Assembly: GCA_002373325.1 (NCBI GenBank)
Contig: DFKI01000098.1
Span: forward strand, 25,438 to 58,034
Length of the DNA stretch: 32,597 bases
Source of the DNA: Treponema sp. UBA3649
GTDB lineage: Bacteria; Spirochaetota; Spirochaetia; Treponematales; Treponemataceae
Reading direction: 5' to 3'
Below, piece after piece: positions 23,876 through 32,093 of this stretch (positions are counted from its first letter, which is position 1; every line of letters begins with the position of its first letter). The notes beneath the pieces are model-generated. The model ran no database searches, was not told the origin of the DNA, and saw only the letters and a program-made list of their open reading frames with translations. Made by a program: the position numbers and the translations under genes.

Positions 23876-25000
23876 TCACGATCTGATATCTGGCGGAAAA
23901 ACCGAGAAAGTCACAGTCCCGTTGTTTTTAAAGTCCGGCTCGGATTTTATGCCTTTGAGATATGCGTCAAAAAATTCAAGATGACATTTACAGATATTTT
24001 CATGGAAAAGATTTGCGTCCAGTTTTCCCACGACGGATTTGATTGGCATGGTAAATTTTGAATCGCCAAATCCAATGTGCCTCATGTCCTTGAACAATGC
24101 TTTGTAAACAGGCTTTGTGTGACGCAGATAAACTCTGGCCGCAACCTTCGCATTGTCCTCGCAGCTTATCTGGAGAAACGGTTTTGTCTGAACGTCATTT
24201 GAATAATCCCCGAAGAGCACACCGTCAATATTTACTCCGCATACAAAATCCCGGTTTCTTGCACAGAGAGCATAGGCCGTGTTTCCGCCAAAGGAATGTC
24301 CTGCCGCTCCGACTCCCTTTTCAAAATCAATCATCCCGGAAAGATTTTTTTTCGCATAATCAAGAGCCGCCTCATTGTCTTTAATCCATTCAGGAAGCCG
24401 CCCCATCATGTACTTGCAATATTTTTTCTGAGCCTCATCAAACTTTGCCGCAATCTCCTCTTCGCTTCCCTTTGATTTCATCAGCTTGAGCATGGCAATA
24501 ATTCCACCGAGCATGGGGTCGTACAACTTTGTGTTTTTCGTATCGGCCAGAACAAAACTTCCGTCATCAAATTCTGTGCACAAAGCCTCGTGTGAATGTG
24601 CGACGGAAATCACGACATAACCATGCGACGCAAGATCAATGCAAAGAAGTGAGTTGCCCTCCCTGTAAGAATTGTATCCGTGATTGAACATGACAAGCGG
24701 AAATTTTTTTCCATCAATTTTAGGCGCGTCAGGATAGCACTCCGAAAGATTGTCATCAGGATTCTTTTTAAAATTCGGCGCGACATGAAACGATGCCTTG
24801 AATCCTTTCAGCATGTTTTCCGATAAATTGACGGCCCTTGAAAGTCCCTCCACATTTTCTTTCAAAACCGGATAATAGACTCTTGCCGCAACGCTCCTCA
24901 TGCCACCTACAGGAAGCGCTTCTTCCCTTTGGTCCTTGATTGTATATGTGAATGTTCCCACTGCAAATTCACCGCTTGGTTTTGGAAATTGATATTTCAT
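23876..25000 (-). CDS. Alpha/beta hydrolase, PAF-acetylhydrolase-like
   Basis: The product (374 aa) resembles the platelet-activating factor acetylhydrolase (isoform II) group of alpha/beta hydrolases. The nucleophile is Ser236 in GHSFGG; VMFNHGYNSYREGN marks the oxyanion-hole region, NIDGV likely supplies the acid, and MRHIGFGD the His. No signal peptide is visible, so it is probably cytoplasmic. Substrates in bacteria are usually esters or short acyl chains of unknown identity. The ATG at 25000 follows GAGGGAG. The upstream gene on the same strand ends 101 bases away, with a promoter between. Confidence 0.85.
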   Translation of the reverse strand: MKYQFPKPSGEFAVGTFTYTIKDQREEALPVGGMRSVAARVYYPVLKENVEGLSRAVNLSENMLKGFKASFHVAPNFKKNPDDNLSECYPDAPKIDGKKFPLVMFNHGYNSYREGNSLLCIDLASHGYVVISVAHSHEALCTEFDDGSFVLADTKNTKLYDPMLGGIIAMLKLMKSKGSEEEIAAKFDEAQKKYCKYMMGRLPEWIKDNEAALDYAKKNLSGMIDFEKGVGAAGHSFGGNTAYALCARNRDFVCGVNIDGVLFGDYSNDVQTKPFLQISCEDNAKVAARVYLRHTKPVYKALFKDMRHIGFGDSKFTMPIKSVVGKLDANLFHENICKCHLEFFDAYLKGIKSEPDFKNNGTVTFSVFPPDIRS

Positions 25001-25030
25001 AATTTTACTCCCTCAAAAATCAGTGTAATA

Positions 25031-25039
25031 ATTCTAGCA
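25031..25039 (-). promoter_or_regulatory. Extended -10 promoter of the hydrolase gene
   Basis: TGC-TAGAAT predicts a start near 25024 and a leader of about 24 bases carrying GAGGGAG. The -35 (TGTTTA at 17 bases) is weak. Confidence 0.45.
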
Positions 25040-25101
25040 TAATTTTGGAATTATAAACAGAGCTTGGAGATGCCCTTGAGCCGATTCTGGAATCATACAC
25101 A

Positions 25102-26550
25102 TCAGAATGTGATTAAATCCATGGATTGAAAATCCATTGAGCTCAATCTCAGGGAAAGATAAATCAGATAAAGCTGGATTCTCTTTCGGTTGCGCTCAAA
25201 AAAATCAGAGTCACCGTTTTCACTGCAGTACATGAAAGCCATGAATCTTTTGAAATGCGTCACCTCATCGTCGCTAAGTATATTGAAGATATTTGTCTTT
25301 TTCAAATCTTCCTTTTCCAGATTGCAATCTCCCCGCGCCCCGAAGACACATTCCCATCTCTGCTCCACAAGGATTTTTTCCATTCCAAGTCTGTCCGTGA
25401 TTTTTTCAAAATAGTGGTTCAAGATTGCAAGAAGTTTTTTTCGTGCTCCATCCGAGCTCATCCCAAGAATGTAAGTGTGCACATCATACATGGACTCTAG
25501 CAAAAGCTCCTCCCAAAATACCATCTCATATTTTGTGTATTCCTTTGAAAAAAGTCTGAACACTGCAAAATTCTCACTGACATGCGTTATCATGTTTCGC
25601 TCGGAATAAAGGAACTTGTTCATCAACGCACTTTTGTTTATCGCACGATCAGATTTTTTTGCGACAATTTTTCGTCTTCCGCTCAAGTTAAAATGGGGTT
25701 CCTTTTCCCACACAAGATTTGTCTCCTGAAAACATTTGCAAGTGATTGGCCGGGTGAAGCTTTCCCTGAACTCTTCGTCACATGCAAAAAAACTCTGTGT
25801 GTAATCAGAATCAAAAAAACCGAAATCCATTGACCGAAGAATTTTCAGATTCTCAGCTTTTTCCTCAATCTCTTTGTTTGCGTCTGATTTTGTGTAATTC
25901 ATTTTTCTTGTGTTCGGAAAAATCGGCAGGATATTTTTCTGCTGCTCACGGATAAAATTCAGCTCGTTGACAATTCCTTCTTTTGCATAAAGAGCCGGGT
26001 GCATGAAATTGTAAAAAATTCTGAGCACGCTTTCATTTGCACGAAAATGTTTTCCACCGAGCGAGCAAAAATCAAGGGAGTCAAAAGGTGAGTTTTGAAT
26101 GAATCCAATGCCCGATGCAATCCGGTTTAAAATGGCAGACTGAGTTTCCGCCTCCATCCAGGTCCCTTCCGAAAGAGCAGATTTAAACAAAGCTGCGGCT
26201 CCCTTTTCTCCGCGGAAGATTTCCTCAATCAAAAAGAAAAACATGGACTGCAAAAGTTTCATGTCATTTTGAAAAGAACCGTCGGAGCATTTTTCAATGG
26301 TCTCTGGATCGAACATGGAAAGAGAAATGTCAATCGCCTTGTTCAAAGTGTTCTCGCAAAGAATCTCGTTCGTGTAATCAAAAAGATTTTGCGCAATCGA
26401 CTCCTCAGGTGCCGGAAAAAGTTCCTCCATCTCATTCAGGGAAAGTCCTTTTATCTTTTGATAGAAGTCCCGGATTTTTTCCTCATCCCTCAGATTCTTC
26501 CTGCATATTTTCTTTTCCCTTAAAAGCGACTTCAAATCTTTCTGAGTCAT
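25102..26550 (-). CDS. Large protein of unknown function
   Basis: I do not recognise this 482-aa product. It has no signal peptide or membrane helix and is rich in charged and aromatic residues, so it is probably a cytoplasmic, mainly helical protein. Notable stretches are RMNYTKSD-like basic motifs at mid-length, CDEEFRESFTRPITCKCFQE, and VEQRWECVFGARGDCNLEKED. Eleven or so cysteines are scattered without a clear metal motif. I start at the ATG at 26550; GGGAG lies 11 bases upstream, while the GTG at 26568 that extends the frame overlaps that motif. It diverges from the exported-protein gene at 26650. Confidence 0.75.
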   Translation of the reverse strand: MTQKDLKSLLREKKICRKNLRDEEKIRDFYQKIKGLSLNEMEELFPAPEESIAQNLFDYTNEILCENTLNKAIDISLSMFDPETIEKCSDGSFQNDMKLLQSMFFFLIEEIFRGEKGAAALFKSALSEGTWMEAETQSAILNRIASGIGFIQNSPFDSLDFCSLGGKHFRANESVLRIFYNFMHPALYAKEGIVNELNFIREQQKNILPIFPNTRKMNYTKSDANKEIEEKAENLKILRSMDFGFFDSDYTQSFFACDEEFRESFTRPITCKCFQETNLVWEKEPHFNLSGRRKIVAKKSDRAINKSALMNKFLYSERNMITHVSENFAVFRLFSKEYTKYEMVFWEELLLESMYDVHTYILGMSSDGARKKLLAILNHYFEKITDRLGMEKILVEQRWECVFGARGDCNLEKEDLKKTNIFNILSDDEVTHFKRFMAFMYCSENGDSDFFERNRKRIQLYLIYLSLRLSSMDFQSMDLITF

Positions 26551-26587
26551 TACGCAATTTTCTCCCACTGGATTTTATATAGATTCC

Positions 26588-26593
26588 ATTATA
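26588..26593 (-). promoter_or_regulatory. -10 element of the large unknown gene
   Basis: A perfect TATAAT on the minus strand predicts a start near 26581 and a leader of about 31 bases. No good -35 is present at 17 bases. It lies back to back with the promoter of the plus-strand gene at 26650. Confidence 0.45.
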
Positions 26594-26614
26594 CCGCAAG
26601 TTGACAAATTTTGC

Positions 26615-26643
26615 TTGAACTTTATGAGAAATGGTGCTAGACT
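26615..26643 (+). promoter_or_regulatory. Promoter with leaderless start, exported protein gene
   Basis: TTGAAC (26615-26620), a 17-base spacer and TGC-TAGACT (26635-26643) are followed after six bases by the ATG at 26650. There is no Shine-Dalgarno (AAAAACATG). Of the four leaderless candidates this has the best -35. Confidence 0.65.
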
Positions 26644-26649
26644 AAAAAC

Positions 26650-27225
26650 ATGAAAAGCACCTTTACACGAAAAAACATTTTTATTGTCGCGCTCGTTCTT
26701 CTCTTTGTCCCGAGTCTCTTTGCCCAGACAGATTCTACTCCGGTCGGCGAATGGTGCGAAAACAAAGTCGGAAACAGCGAGTTCTTCCTTGACATAAGTG
26801 ACAGTGAGATAAAGTATATAGAAAAGAAATCTGAGGACTTTATTATTTTTAACTATCACGTTGAGGGAGATACACAGCCGAAGATTGTGATTGACTCTTT
26901 CAGAAAGGACAGCACTCTCGAATTTGATAAAATCAACAAGGAGCTCTTCACTCACCTGACAAAAATTTCAACGGCCATTCCATACACAAGGGACGGCGAC
27001 AAGATGATTCTTCTTCTGAAAACTGAAAAGGGAAAGGAACACAAAATCAAGCTTGTTACCCGGGAGAAAAAGCAGGCTTATGCTGACGGATTAAAAACAG
27101 CCGGTACGGTTGGTCTTGCGCTGATTGTCGGAGTCGCTGCGTATGAGGCCTGGGATTACATTAAAGGAAAAGCCGACATGCAGGACATTGCCGATGAATG
27201 TCTGAAAGCATCTCTCGCCATTTAA
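26650..27225 (+). CDS. Exported protein of unknown function
   Basis: The product (191 aa) has a clear signal peptide (KNIFIVALVLLFVPSLFAQ), probably cut near residue 26. The mature part is a charged, beta-rich region of about 115 residues (VGEWCENKVGNSEFFLDISD), then a hydrophobic segment (TVGLALIVGVAAYEAW, about 155-170) that may anchor it in a membrane. No family recognised. A second small exported protein gene follows 32 bases after its stop, probably co-transcribed. The start seems leaderless. Confidence 0.8.
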   Translation: MKSTFTRKNIFIVALVLLFVPSLFAQTDSTPVGEWCENKVGNSEFFLDISDSEIKYIEKKSEDFIIFNYHVEGDTQPKIVIDSFRKDSTLEFDKINKELFTHLTKISTAIPYTRDGDKMILLLKTEKGKEHKIKLVTREKKQAYADGLKTAGTVGLALIVGVAAYEAWDYIKGKADMQDIADECLKASLAI

Positions 27226-27257
27226 CGAGCAAAAAATTTGGTGACGGAGTTGTTTGT

Positions 27258-27647
27258 ATGAGAAAGAAAGTTTTATCTGTCATATTCGCTTCGTTTTTTA
27301 TTTTCTCTCTTTGGGGAAAAGCTCCCACAAGGGAAAATCCGTATGAGAATTACGACAGCTCAGAACGATCATTCAGCTCCTTCAATCTTTACGGATGTGA
27401 GTCCCAAAAAATCAGAGACGACAAAACATGGACTGTCACTCTTTACCGGAAAAGCAACACCGACTACATAGTTTTCCAATTCAAGAAAAACAGCCCGGAC
27501 AAATCTGACATTGAAAAAATGCTTGAGAAAAACCAGTCGATATGGAAAAAATACAACAAGGACAACGGCGATGTCGGTCTTTTCCATATCTTTTTGGACT
27601 CAAACGAAGGACTTATTTACAGCGCAAGATACAGCGAGGATTATTAA
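27258..27647 (+). CDS. Small exported protein of unknown function
   Basis: The product (129 aa) has a signal peptide (KVLSVIFASFFIFSLWGKA) and a short mature domain rich in Tyr, Ser and Lys (SSERSFSSFNLYGCESQ, TLYRKSNTDYIVFQFKK). I choose the ATG at 27258, nine bases after CGGAG; the longer frame overlapping the previous gene lacks support. It lies 32 bases after the exported-protein gene and likely belongs to the same transcript. No family recognised. Confidence 0.75.
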   Translation: MRKKVLSVIFASFFIFSLWGKAPTRENPYENYDSSERSFSSFNLYGCESQKIRDDKTWTVTLYRKSNTDYIVFQFKKNSPDKSDIEKMLEKNQSIWKKYNKDNGDVGLFHIFLDSNEGLIYSARYSEDY

Positions 27648-27650
27648 GTC

Positions 27651-27679
27651 TGGATTTTGTTCGGAATCCGTGCTAGAAT
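27651..27679 (+). promoter_or_regulatory. Promoter with leaderless start, zinc-ribbon gene
   Basis: TGGATT (27651-27656, weak), a 17-base spacer and TGC-TAGAAT (27671-27679) are followed after six bases by the ATG at 27686. GTTCTG before the ATG is not a ribosome binding site. Confidence 0.55.
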
Positions 27680-27685
27680 GTTCTG

Positions 27686-28186
27686 ATGAAAAGATATTGC
27701 ACAAACTGCCAGAAAGATTTTGATTTTCCCGTAAAGAGCATGAAAGATTTGGACTCGCTCGTCTGTCCCGAATGTGGCATGAAGATTGACAAAGACAGCC
27801 GTAATCCCACTGAGGATTCTTCGGTGGAGTCCGCAAAAGCAGAAGAAGCCATAGGAAGGACGCTCTCAGTTTTTATGAGCCTGAACTATTTTTTCTTCAT
27901 CGCAATTTCACTTGTTTCGGTCGCCGCATATTTTTTGAAAATGGACAAGCTCCTTTACACGATGACGGGAATCAGTCTCGGAGTATTTTTTATCCAGTTG
28001 TTTTTTCAGTCGCTTTCATTTAGGAGCGGTCTGATTTTTCTTCCCATCGGAGCCGCAGCAGGATTCTTCATTTTAAAATCAATAAGGGGCGCATGTCTTG
28101 GAATCGCAATCGTCTTCATAATCCGGCACCTGATCCGCGGAGTGATTTTCCGTTTGATTGGCAAACTGATTTCCTTGGGAAGATGA
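27686..28186 (+). CDS. Zinc-ribbon membrane protein
   Basis: The product (166 aa) begins with a zinc ribbon, CTNC at residues 5-8 and CPEC near 28-31, followed by a short linker and about four hydrophobic segments (YFFFIAISLVSVAAYFL, MTGISLGVFFIQLFF, LIFLPIGAAAGFFIL, ACLGIAIVFIIRHLI). It is an inner-membrane protein with a cytoplasmic metal-binding head. Such architectures are common and carry no specific function. Its promoter overlaps the end region of the preceding gene, and its start is predicted to be leaderless. Confidence 0.8.
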   Translation: MKRYCTNCQKDFDFPVKSMKDLDSLVCPECGMKIDKDSRNPTEDSSVESAKAEEAIGRTLSVFMSLNYFFFIAISLVSVAAYFLKMDKLLYTMTGISLGVFFIQLFFQSLSFRSGLIFLPIGAAAGFFILKSIRGACLGIAIVFIIRHLIRGVIFRLIGKLISLGR

Positions 28187-28232
28187 TGTCCCAACATAGA
28201 TTTAATCGTAATCAGCTAAAAAATAAAAAAAC

Positions 28233-28262
28233 TTGACAAAATTAAAAAAATGATTTTATAGT
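28233..28262 (+). promoter_or_regulatory. Promoter of the lipoprotein gene
   Basis: A consensus TTGACA (28233-28238), an 18-base A/T-rich spacer and TATAGT (28257-28262) predict a start near 28269. AGGAGG lies five bases before the ATG at 28311, giving a leader of about 42 bases. The A-rich sequence upstream of the -35 could act as an UP element. Confidence 0.65.
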
Positions 28263-28310
28263 AGAAATAGGAAAGAGAGTTTTCGGGCACAACATTCTCA
28301 GGAGGCTTTC

Positions 28311-29495
28311 ATGAAAAAGATTTTGGCAGCAATGGGGATTTTATCTCTTTCACTTCTTCTGCTCGCAGGATGCAACAACGGTTCAGAATCTGCACCAAGC
28401 GAAGAGAACCCAGTTTCCAACAACTTGAGCGAATCAAAAGACGACAATGAGGTTCAGGGAACTTACAAAAGCTCTTCCACCGGAGCAAGCGTAACTTTTG
28501 CAGAATCTTCCGCGACTATCTACAGCGATTCCGCACCATCGGGAAATGTACTTGCACGTGAGGCAACGGAAACTCCACAGGCAAAATACAATTATTCATT
28601 TGACAGTGAGACAAAAACTCTTGAGCTGCAGCTTGAGAATTTATGGGACACAAACGGAGCCGCAATCGCTTACAAAACGCAGGTCGAAAGCGTGAAATCT
28701 GCGTGTGAAAATATCTGCTCTGCAATCAAATCTCAGTTGGACAGTAACGAAAGTTTTTCCTCTTTTATCTCGTCACTGAATCAGTTGAAAGCAGGATACG
28801 GGGACAGTGTGAAGTCGCTCCTGAAAACAAAACTCGATAATTACATCACAAAGCAGCAGGAAAATCTTGAAACGTATTTGAAAAGCAAGTACAATTCTGT
28901 CATAAAACTGGGCTACGAACTTAACGAGGGAACTCTCAGTCTCTCACAAAAGTTTCTGAATGATTTGACGGATGCCTCATCTGAGTTTAAAAGCTCGGAT
29001 TCTTACACAGTCATCTTAAACGGATATGACAGTTTGAAACCATTCAGCATAAGTCTGGACGGAACAGAGTTTGTCGGAATCCCAACGTTCGCATCTGATA
29101 CCGAAATGCAGGTGGATTTGTATCAGTTTCTGGGTGACGTGATTTCAGGAGATCCTTCGGCAATCGCAAGTGAAAAGGCAGGAAGTCTGATTGAATATAT
29201 CACCGGGAAATTTGTAGGACTTACTAATGAAGAAAAAATCAGATTGGGACTGGAAGCAAAGTCGGGAAAAACTGACACCATCGGAAAATGGATTGACGAC
29301 GAACTTTCCGCTCTTACGCTAAAGACCCGGGTTCAAGTCAGCACATCGGGCAGTCCAGTTCTTACGCTCACAGTCACGGACGATTTTACGGATAATGTCA
29401 CGGGAAAGACAATCGCGGAAGGAACGAGCCTTGTGCTTAATTACTCACCGGTTCTTTCACGAAGCATAAACGTAAATGATTTGGTAAAACAGTAG
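28311..29495 (+). CDS. Lipoprotein of unknown function
   Basis: The product (394 aa) has a lipoprotein signal peptide with lipobox LLAGC (Cys21) followed by an acidic, Ser/Asn-rich linker. The mature protein is about 370 residues, with helical stretches (VKSACENICSAIKSQLDSNESF, NYITKQQENLETYLKSKYNSV) and a terminal beta-rich part (RVQVSTSGSPVLTLTVTDDFTDN). Early residues (EVQGTYKSSSTGASVTFAES) resemble small beta-barrel lipoprotein repeats seen in treponemes, but I recognise no family. It has a strong promoter and ribosome binding site, so it is probably well expressed at the cell surface or in the periplasm. Confidence 0.8.
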   Translation: MKKILAAMGILSLSLLLLAGCNNGSESAPSEENPVSNNLSESKDDNEVQGTYKSSSTGASVTFAESSATIYSDSAPSGNVLAREATETPQAKYNYSFDSETKTLELQLENLWDTNGAAIAYKTQVESVKSACENICSAIKSQLDSNESFSSFISSLNQLKAGYGDSVKSLLKTKLDNYITKQQENLETYLKSKYNSVIKLGYELNEGTLSLSQKFLNDLTDASSEFKSSDSYTVILNGYDSLKPFSISLDGTEFVGIPTFASDTEMQVDLYQFLGDVISGDPSAIASEKAGSLIEYITGKFVGLTNEEKIRLGLEAKSGKTDTIGKWIDDELSALTLKTRVQVSTSGSPVLTLTVTDDFTDNVTGKTIAEGTSLVLNYSPVLSRSINVNDLVKQ

Positions 29496-29509
29496 ATTCA
29501 AAAATCCGC

Positions 29510-29538
29510 TGGACAAAACATCCCTCTCATGCTAATCT
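29510..29538 (+). promoter_or_regulatory. Candidate promoter of the HIT gene
   Basis: TGGACA (29510-29515), a 17-base spacer and TGC-TAATCT (29530-29538) form an extended -10 promoter. The leader of about 70 bases contains GGGAGGGG followed by an ATG out of frame with the HIT gene (29551), which could start a short overlapping frame, but nothing supports a product. Confidence 0.4.
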
Positions 29539-29615
29539 GTGGGAGGGGTAATGACAAAAATTTCTCTTTTCAAATTGATTTTTCATCCCCCAAAATCAAA
29601 AACACGGAGCGTAAA

Positions 29616-30017
29616 ATGGACGACTGTATTTTCTGTAAAATCATCAGGGGAGAGATTCCCAGCTTTAAGATTTACGAGGATGATTATACCTACGCATTTT
29701 TGGACATTGCGAAGGACGTGGACGGACACACTCTGGTCATTCCGAAAAAACACGTGAGGAGTATGCTTGAGTGCGATTCCGAGACTATGACTCATGTTAT
29801 GGAAAGCGTTCAAAAAATCAGCCGGCATTATATTGATGACTGCGGTTACGGCGGCGTGAATCTCTTCAACTGTACGAACGAGTGCGCGCATCAGTCGGTG
29901 TTTCATTTTCATGTCCACATAATCCCAAGGAAAGAAAACGACGGCATCCGTGGAGTTCCGGATTTCAAAGGTGCGAAACTTCCTCTTGAGGAAATGCACG
30001 AAAAACTCAAAATTTAA
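29616..30017 (+). CDS. HIT-family nucleotide hydrolase
   Basis: The product (133 aa) starts MDDCIFCKIIRGEIPS and carries the histidine triad HFHVHIIPR near residues 94-102, the signature of HIT/HinT proteins that hydrolyse AMP-linked substrates such as AMP-lysine or dinucleotides. Length is normal for the family. I start at 29616 after CGGAG because the family begins at this point; the frame is open upstream to 29529 but the added residues look unlike the family. It is followed by the CoA-ligase gene, which has its own promoter. Confidence 0.93.
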   Translation: MDDCIFCKIIRGEIPSFKIYEDDYTYAFLDIAKDVDGHTLVIPKKHVRSMLECDSETMTHVMESVQKISRHYIDDCGYGGVNLFNCTNECAHQSVFHFHVHIIPRKENDGIRGVPDFKGAKLPLEEMHEKLKI

Positions 30018-30031
30018 ATCAAAAAAATCAC

Positions 30032-30060
30032 TTGCAAAAACTCCGCGTCCGTGTTATTAT
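30032..30060 (+). promoter_or_regulatory. Promoter of the CoA ligase gene
   Basis: TTGCAA (30032-30037), a 17-base spacer and TGT-TATTAT (30052-30060) form a good extended -10 promoter; the leader is about 24 bases with GAGGAG. Confidence 0.6.
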
Positions 30061-30090
30061 AGATAGTAACAACCGACGAGGAGTGAAATC

Positions 30091-31335
30091 ATGCAGATGA
30101 CGGAAAAACAGCTGGAACAGATTAAGGCACAGCTCAAGAGACTTCAAAAATTGCCCGAATCCTTTTACGGAAAAAAACTTCAGGGCATAGACATTGACGC
30201 AATCAAGACGCAGGCTGATTTTGAAAAGCTTCCGTTCAGCTCAAAGCAGGAGCTCAGGGAAGCATATCCTCTCGGACTCAAGGCCGTGGATGAAGAGCAG
30301 ATTGTCCGCATACACTCATCCTCAGGAACGACGGGCTCCCCGGTAATCATTCCTTACACGCAAAAGGACGTGGACGACTGGGCAATCATGTTCGCGCGGT
30401 GCTACGAGATGGCAGGAATCACAAAAATGGACCGAATCCACATTACGCCGGGCTACGGACTTTGGACTGCGGGAATCGGATTTCAGCTCGGGGCGGAGAG
30501 ACTTGGTGCCATGACCATTCCGATGGGACCGGGCAACACGGAAAAACAGATTCGCATGATGATTGATTTGAAATCCACGGTGCTCACGGCGACATCATCC
30601 TACGCGCTTTTACTCGGTGAGGAAATCCAAAGACGCGGAATCAAGGACCAGATTCATTTGAAAAAGGGAATCATCGGAAGCGAAAGATGGAGCGACTCCA
30701 TGCGGCAGAGAATCCACGACACGCTTGGCATCGAGCTTTACGACATCTACGGACTTACCGAATGTTACGGCCCCGGAATCGGAATCAACTGCAAGGCCGG
30801 AGTTGAGGGAATGCACCTTTGGGACGATTACATCTACTGCGAGATTCTTGACCCGCAGACAGGAAATCCTGTGCCCGACGGAGAGCTTGGTGAAATCTGC
30901 CTGACCACGCTTGTGAAGGAAGGAGCCCCGCTGATTCGTTTCCGCACGCACGACCTCGCACGCTTTATTCCCGGAGAGTGCCCGCACTGTGGTAAAAAAT
31001 ATCCCCGGATATCTGCCATCATGGGACGAAGCGACGACATGGTAAAAATCAAGGGATGCATAATTTTCCCGAGCACGATTGAGAACATCATCAAGGACAT
31101 CCCCGGTGTGTCAAGCGAATACCGCGCGGAGATTGCGCACATTGACGGACGGGACCAGATGACCCTCTCCGTTGAGGTTGAGGGAGGAGTGGACAGAAGT
31201 GAGGTCGCGATCGGACTTGCCTATCACTTCAAGGAAAAGGCGAACCTGACGCCGATTGTAAAAGTCGTGGGAGAGGGAGAGCTTCCGAGGAGCGAGAAGA
31301 AGACCAAGAGAATTATTGACCACAGGTTTGAGTAG
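30091..31335 (+). CDS. Phenylacetate-CoA ligase family protein
   Basis: The product (414 aa) is an adenylate-forming enzyme of the PaaK type, which activates phenylacetate or another aryl acid to its CoA thioester with ATP. The ATP-binding loop SSSGTTGSP lies near residues 72-80, YGLTECYGPG near 221-230, the hinge region RTHDLARFIPGECPHCGKKYPRI contains the usual paired cysteines, and GRSDDMVKIKG follows. It is slightly shorter at the N-terminus than aerobic PaaK enzymes (about 430-440 aa), as is common in anaerobes. GAGGAG lies seven bases before the ATG. No indolepyruvate oxidoreductase genes, its usual anaerobic partners, are in the window. Confidence 0.92.
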   Translation: MQMTEKQLEQIKAQLKRLQKLPESFYGKKLQGIDIDAIKTQADFEKLPFSSKQELREAYPLGLKAVDEEQIVRIHSSSGTTGSPVIIPYTQKDVDDWAIMFARCYEMAGITKMDRIHITPGYGLWTAGIGFQLGAERLGAMTIPMGPGNTEKQIRMMIDLKSTVLTATSSYALLLGEEIQRRGIKDQIHLKKGIIGSERWSDSMRQRIHDTLGIELYDIYGLTECYGPGIGINCKAGVEGMHLWDDYIYCEILDPQTGNPVPDGELGEICLTTLVKEGAPLIRFRTHDLARFIPGECPHCGKKYPRISAIMGRSDDMVKIKGCIIFPSTIENIIKDIPGVSSEYRAEIAHIDGRDQMTLSVEVEGGVDRSEVAIGLAYHFKEKANLTPIVKVVGEGELPRSEKKTKRIIDHRFE

Positions 31336-31383
31336 GAAATCAATATTACGGAAGCGCATTGCGATTCTCAGAGCGAAAAATCA

Positions 31384-31997
31384 TCATTTGCCTCCGCCGG
31401 GCAGATTCAATTTTTCCAAAAAAGGCAAATAATCTTTAAACGGATTTTCCTTCGCACTTGAAAGACACAGATTATAAATGTCCGCGTCCATGTGAGTGAA
31501 CAGATCCATTCTTGACGGAACCTTGTCCAACAAATCCTTGATTCTGAAAAACTCGCTTTGAGCAGGCTGATATTTTTCCTGCATATTTGTAGTTACCAAT
31601 AAAATCCAGGACGTTGAGATATTCTTTTCCTTTTGAAGTCCTGAGCCCACGGCCAAGCTGCTGCAAAAACACAATCCCTGACTGTGTTGGACGAAGGAAC
31701 ATGACGGCATCAACCTCCGGAATATCGCCCCCCCTCATTGAACATGTCCACGCTGAAGATGACTTTTATTTTTCCTTCCTCAAGCATTTTGATTGCGGAA
31801 CTTCTGTTCTCCGAATATTCCCCGTCAGAATTACTGTACACGGCAACCGACGGTATTCCTTTCTTTGAAAAAATCTTTGCCATGTACTCCGCGTGAAGTC
31901 TTGAACAGCAAAAACCCAAGGCACGCTCGGAACGATATTTCAAATAATGCTTATAAATCAGATTGTCGCGAACGGCATTATTCAAAAATGATAAATC
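31384..31997 (-). pseudogene. Remnant of a DEAD/DEAH-type helicase, C-terminal part, frameshifted
   Basis: Three successive frames read as one protein: ERALGFCCSRLHAEYMAKIF...IKVIFSVDMFNEGG (from about 31997), then GGDIPEVDAVMFLRPTQSGIVFLQQLGRGLR...LDFIGNYKYAGK, then SEFFRIKDLLDKVPSRMDLFTHMD...LEKLNLPGGGK to 31384. QQLGRGLR is motif VI of superfamily 2 helicases. The first shift falls in a run of seven G (31727-31733 on the minus strand), where six would restore GGDIPE; the second lies near 31565-31595. The N-terminal ATPase half is missing: the open frame is closed by TAG at 31998-32000. The relatives I recall are large helicases with a DUF3427-type tail. Two independent lesions and truncation make a decayed gene more likely than sequencing error. 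Confidence 0.8.
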
Positions 31998-32017
31998 CTA
32001 TAGATTGATATGTCAAT

Positions 32018-32045
32018 AAAAAAGGCAGGTGGTAAAACACCTGCC
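32018..32045 (-). terminator. Intrinsic terminator of the GH5 gene
   Basis: A perfect 8-bp stem, GGCAGGTG with CACCTGCC, around a six-base loop is followed by six U on the minus strand, 50 bases after the GH5 stop codon. Confidence 0.9.
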
Positions 32046-32093
32046 CTCATATTCAGATAATATGTGGAAAATCATTCCTTATCAAAAGTCACA

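Noticed and set aside
29551..29757. Short frame with a strong GGGAGGGG before its ATG, overlapping the HIT gene
   Set aside because: The start signal is good, but the frame runs out of phase through HIT coding sequence and has no recognisable product; an upstream regulatory frame is possible but unsupported.
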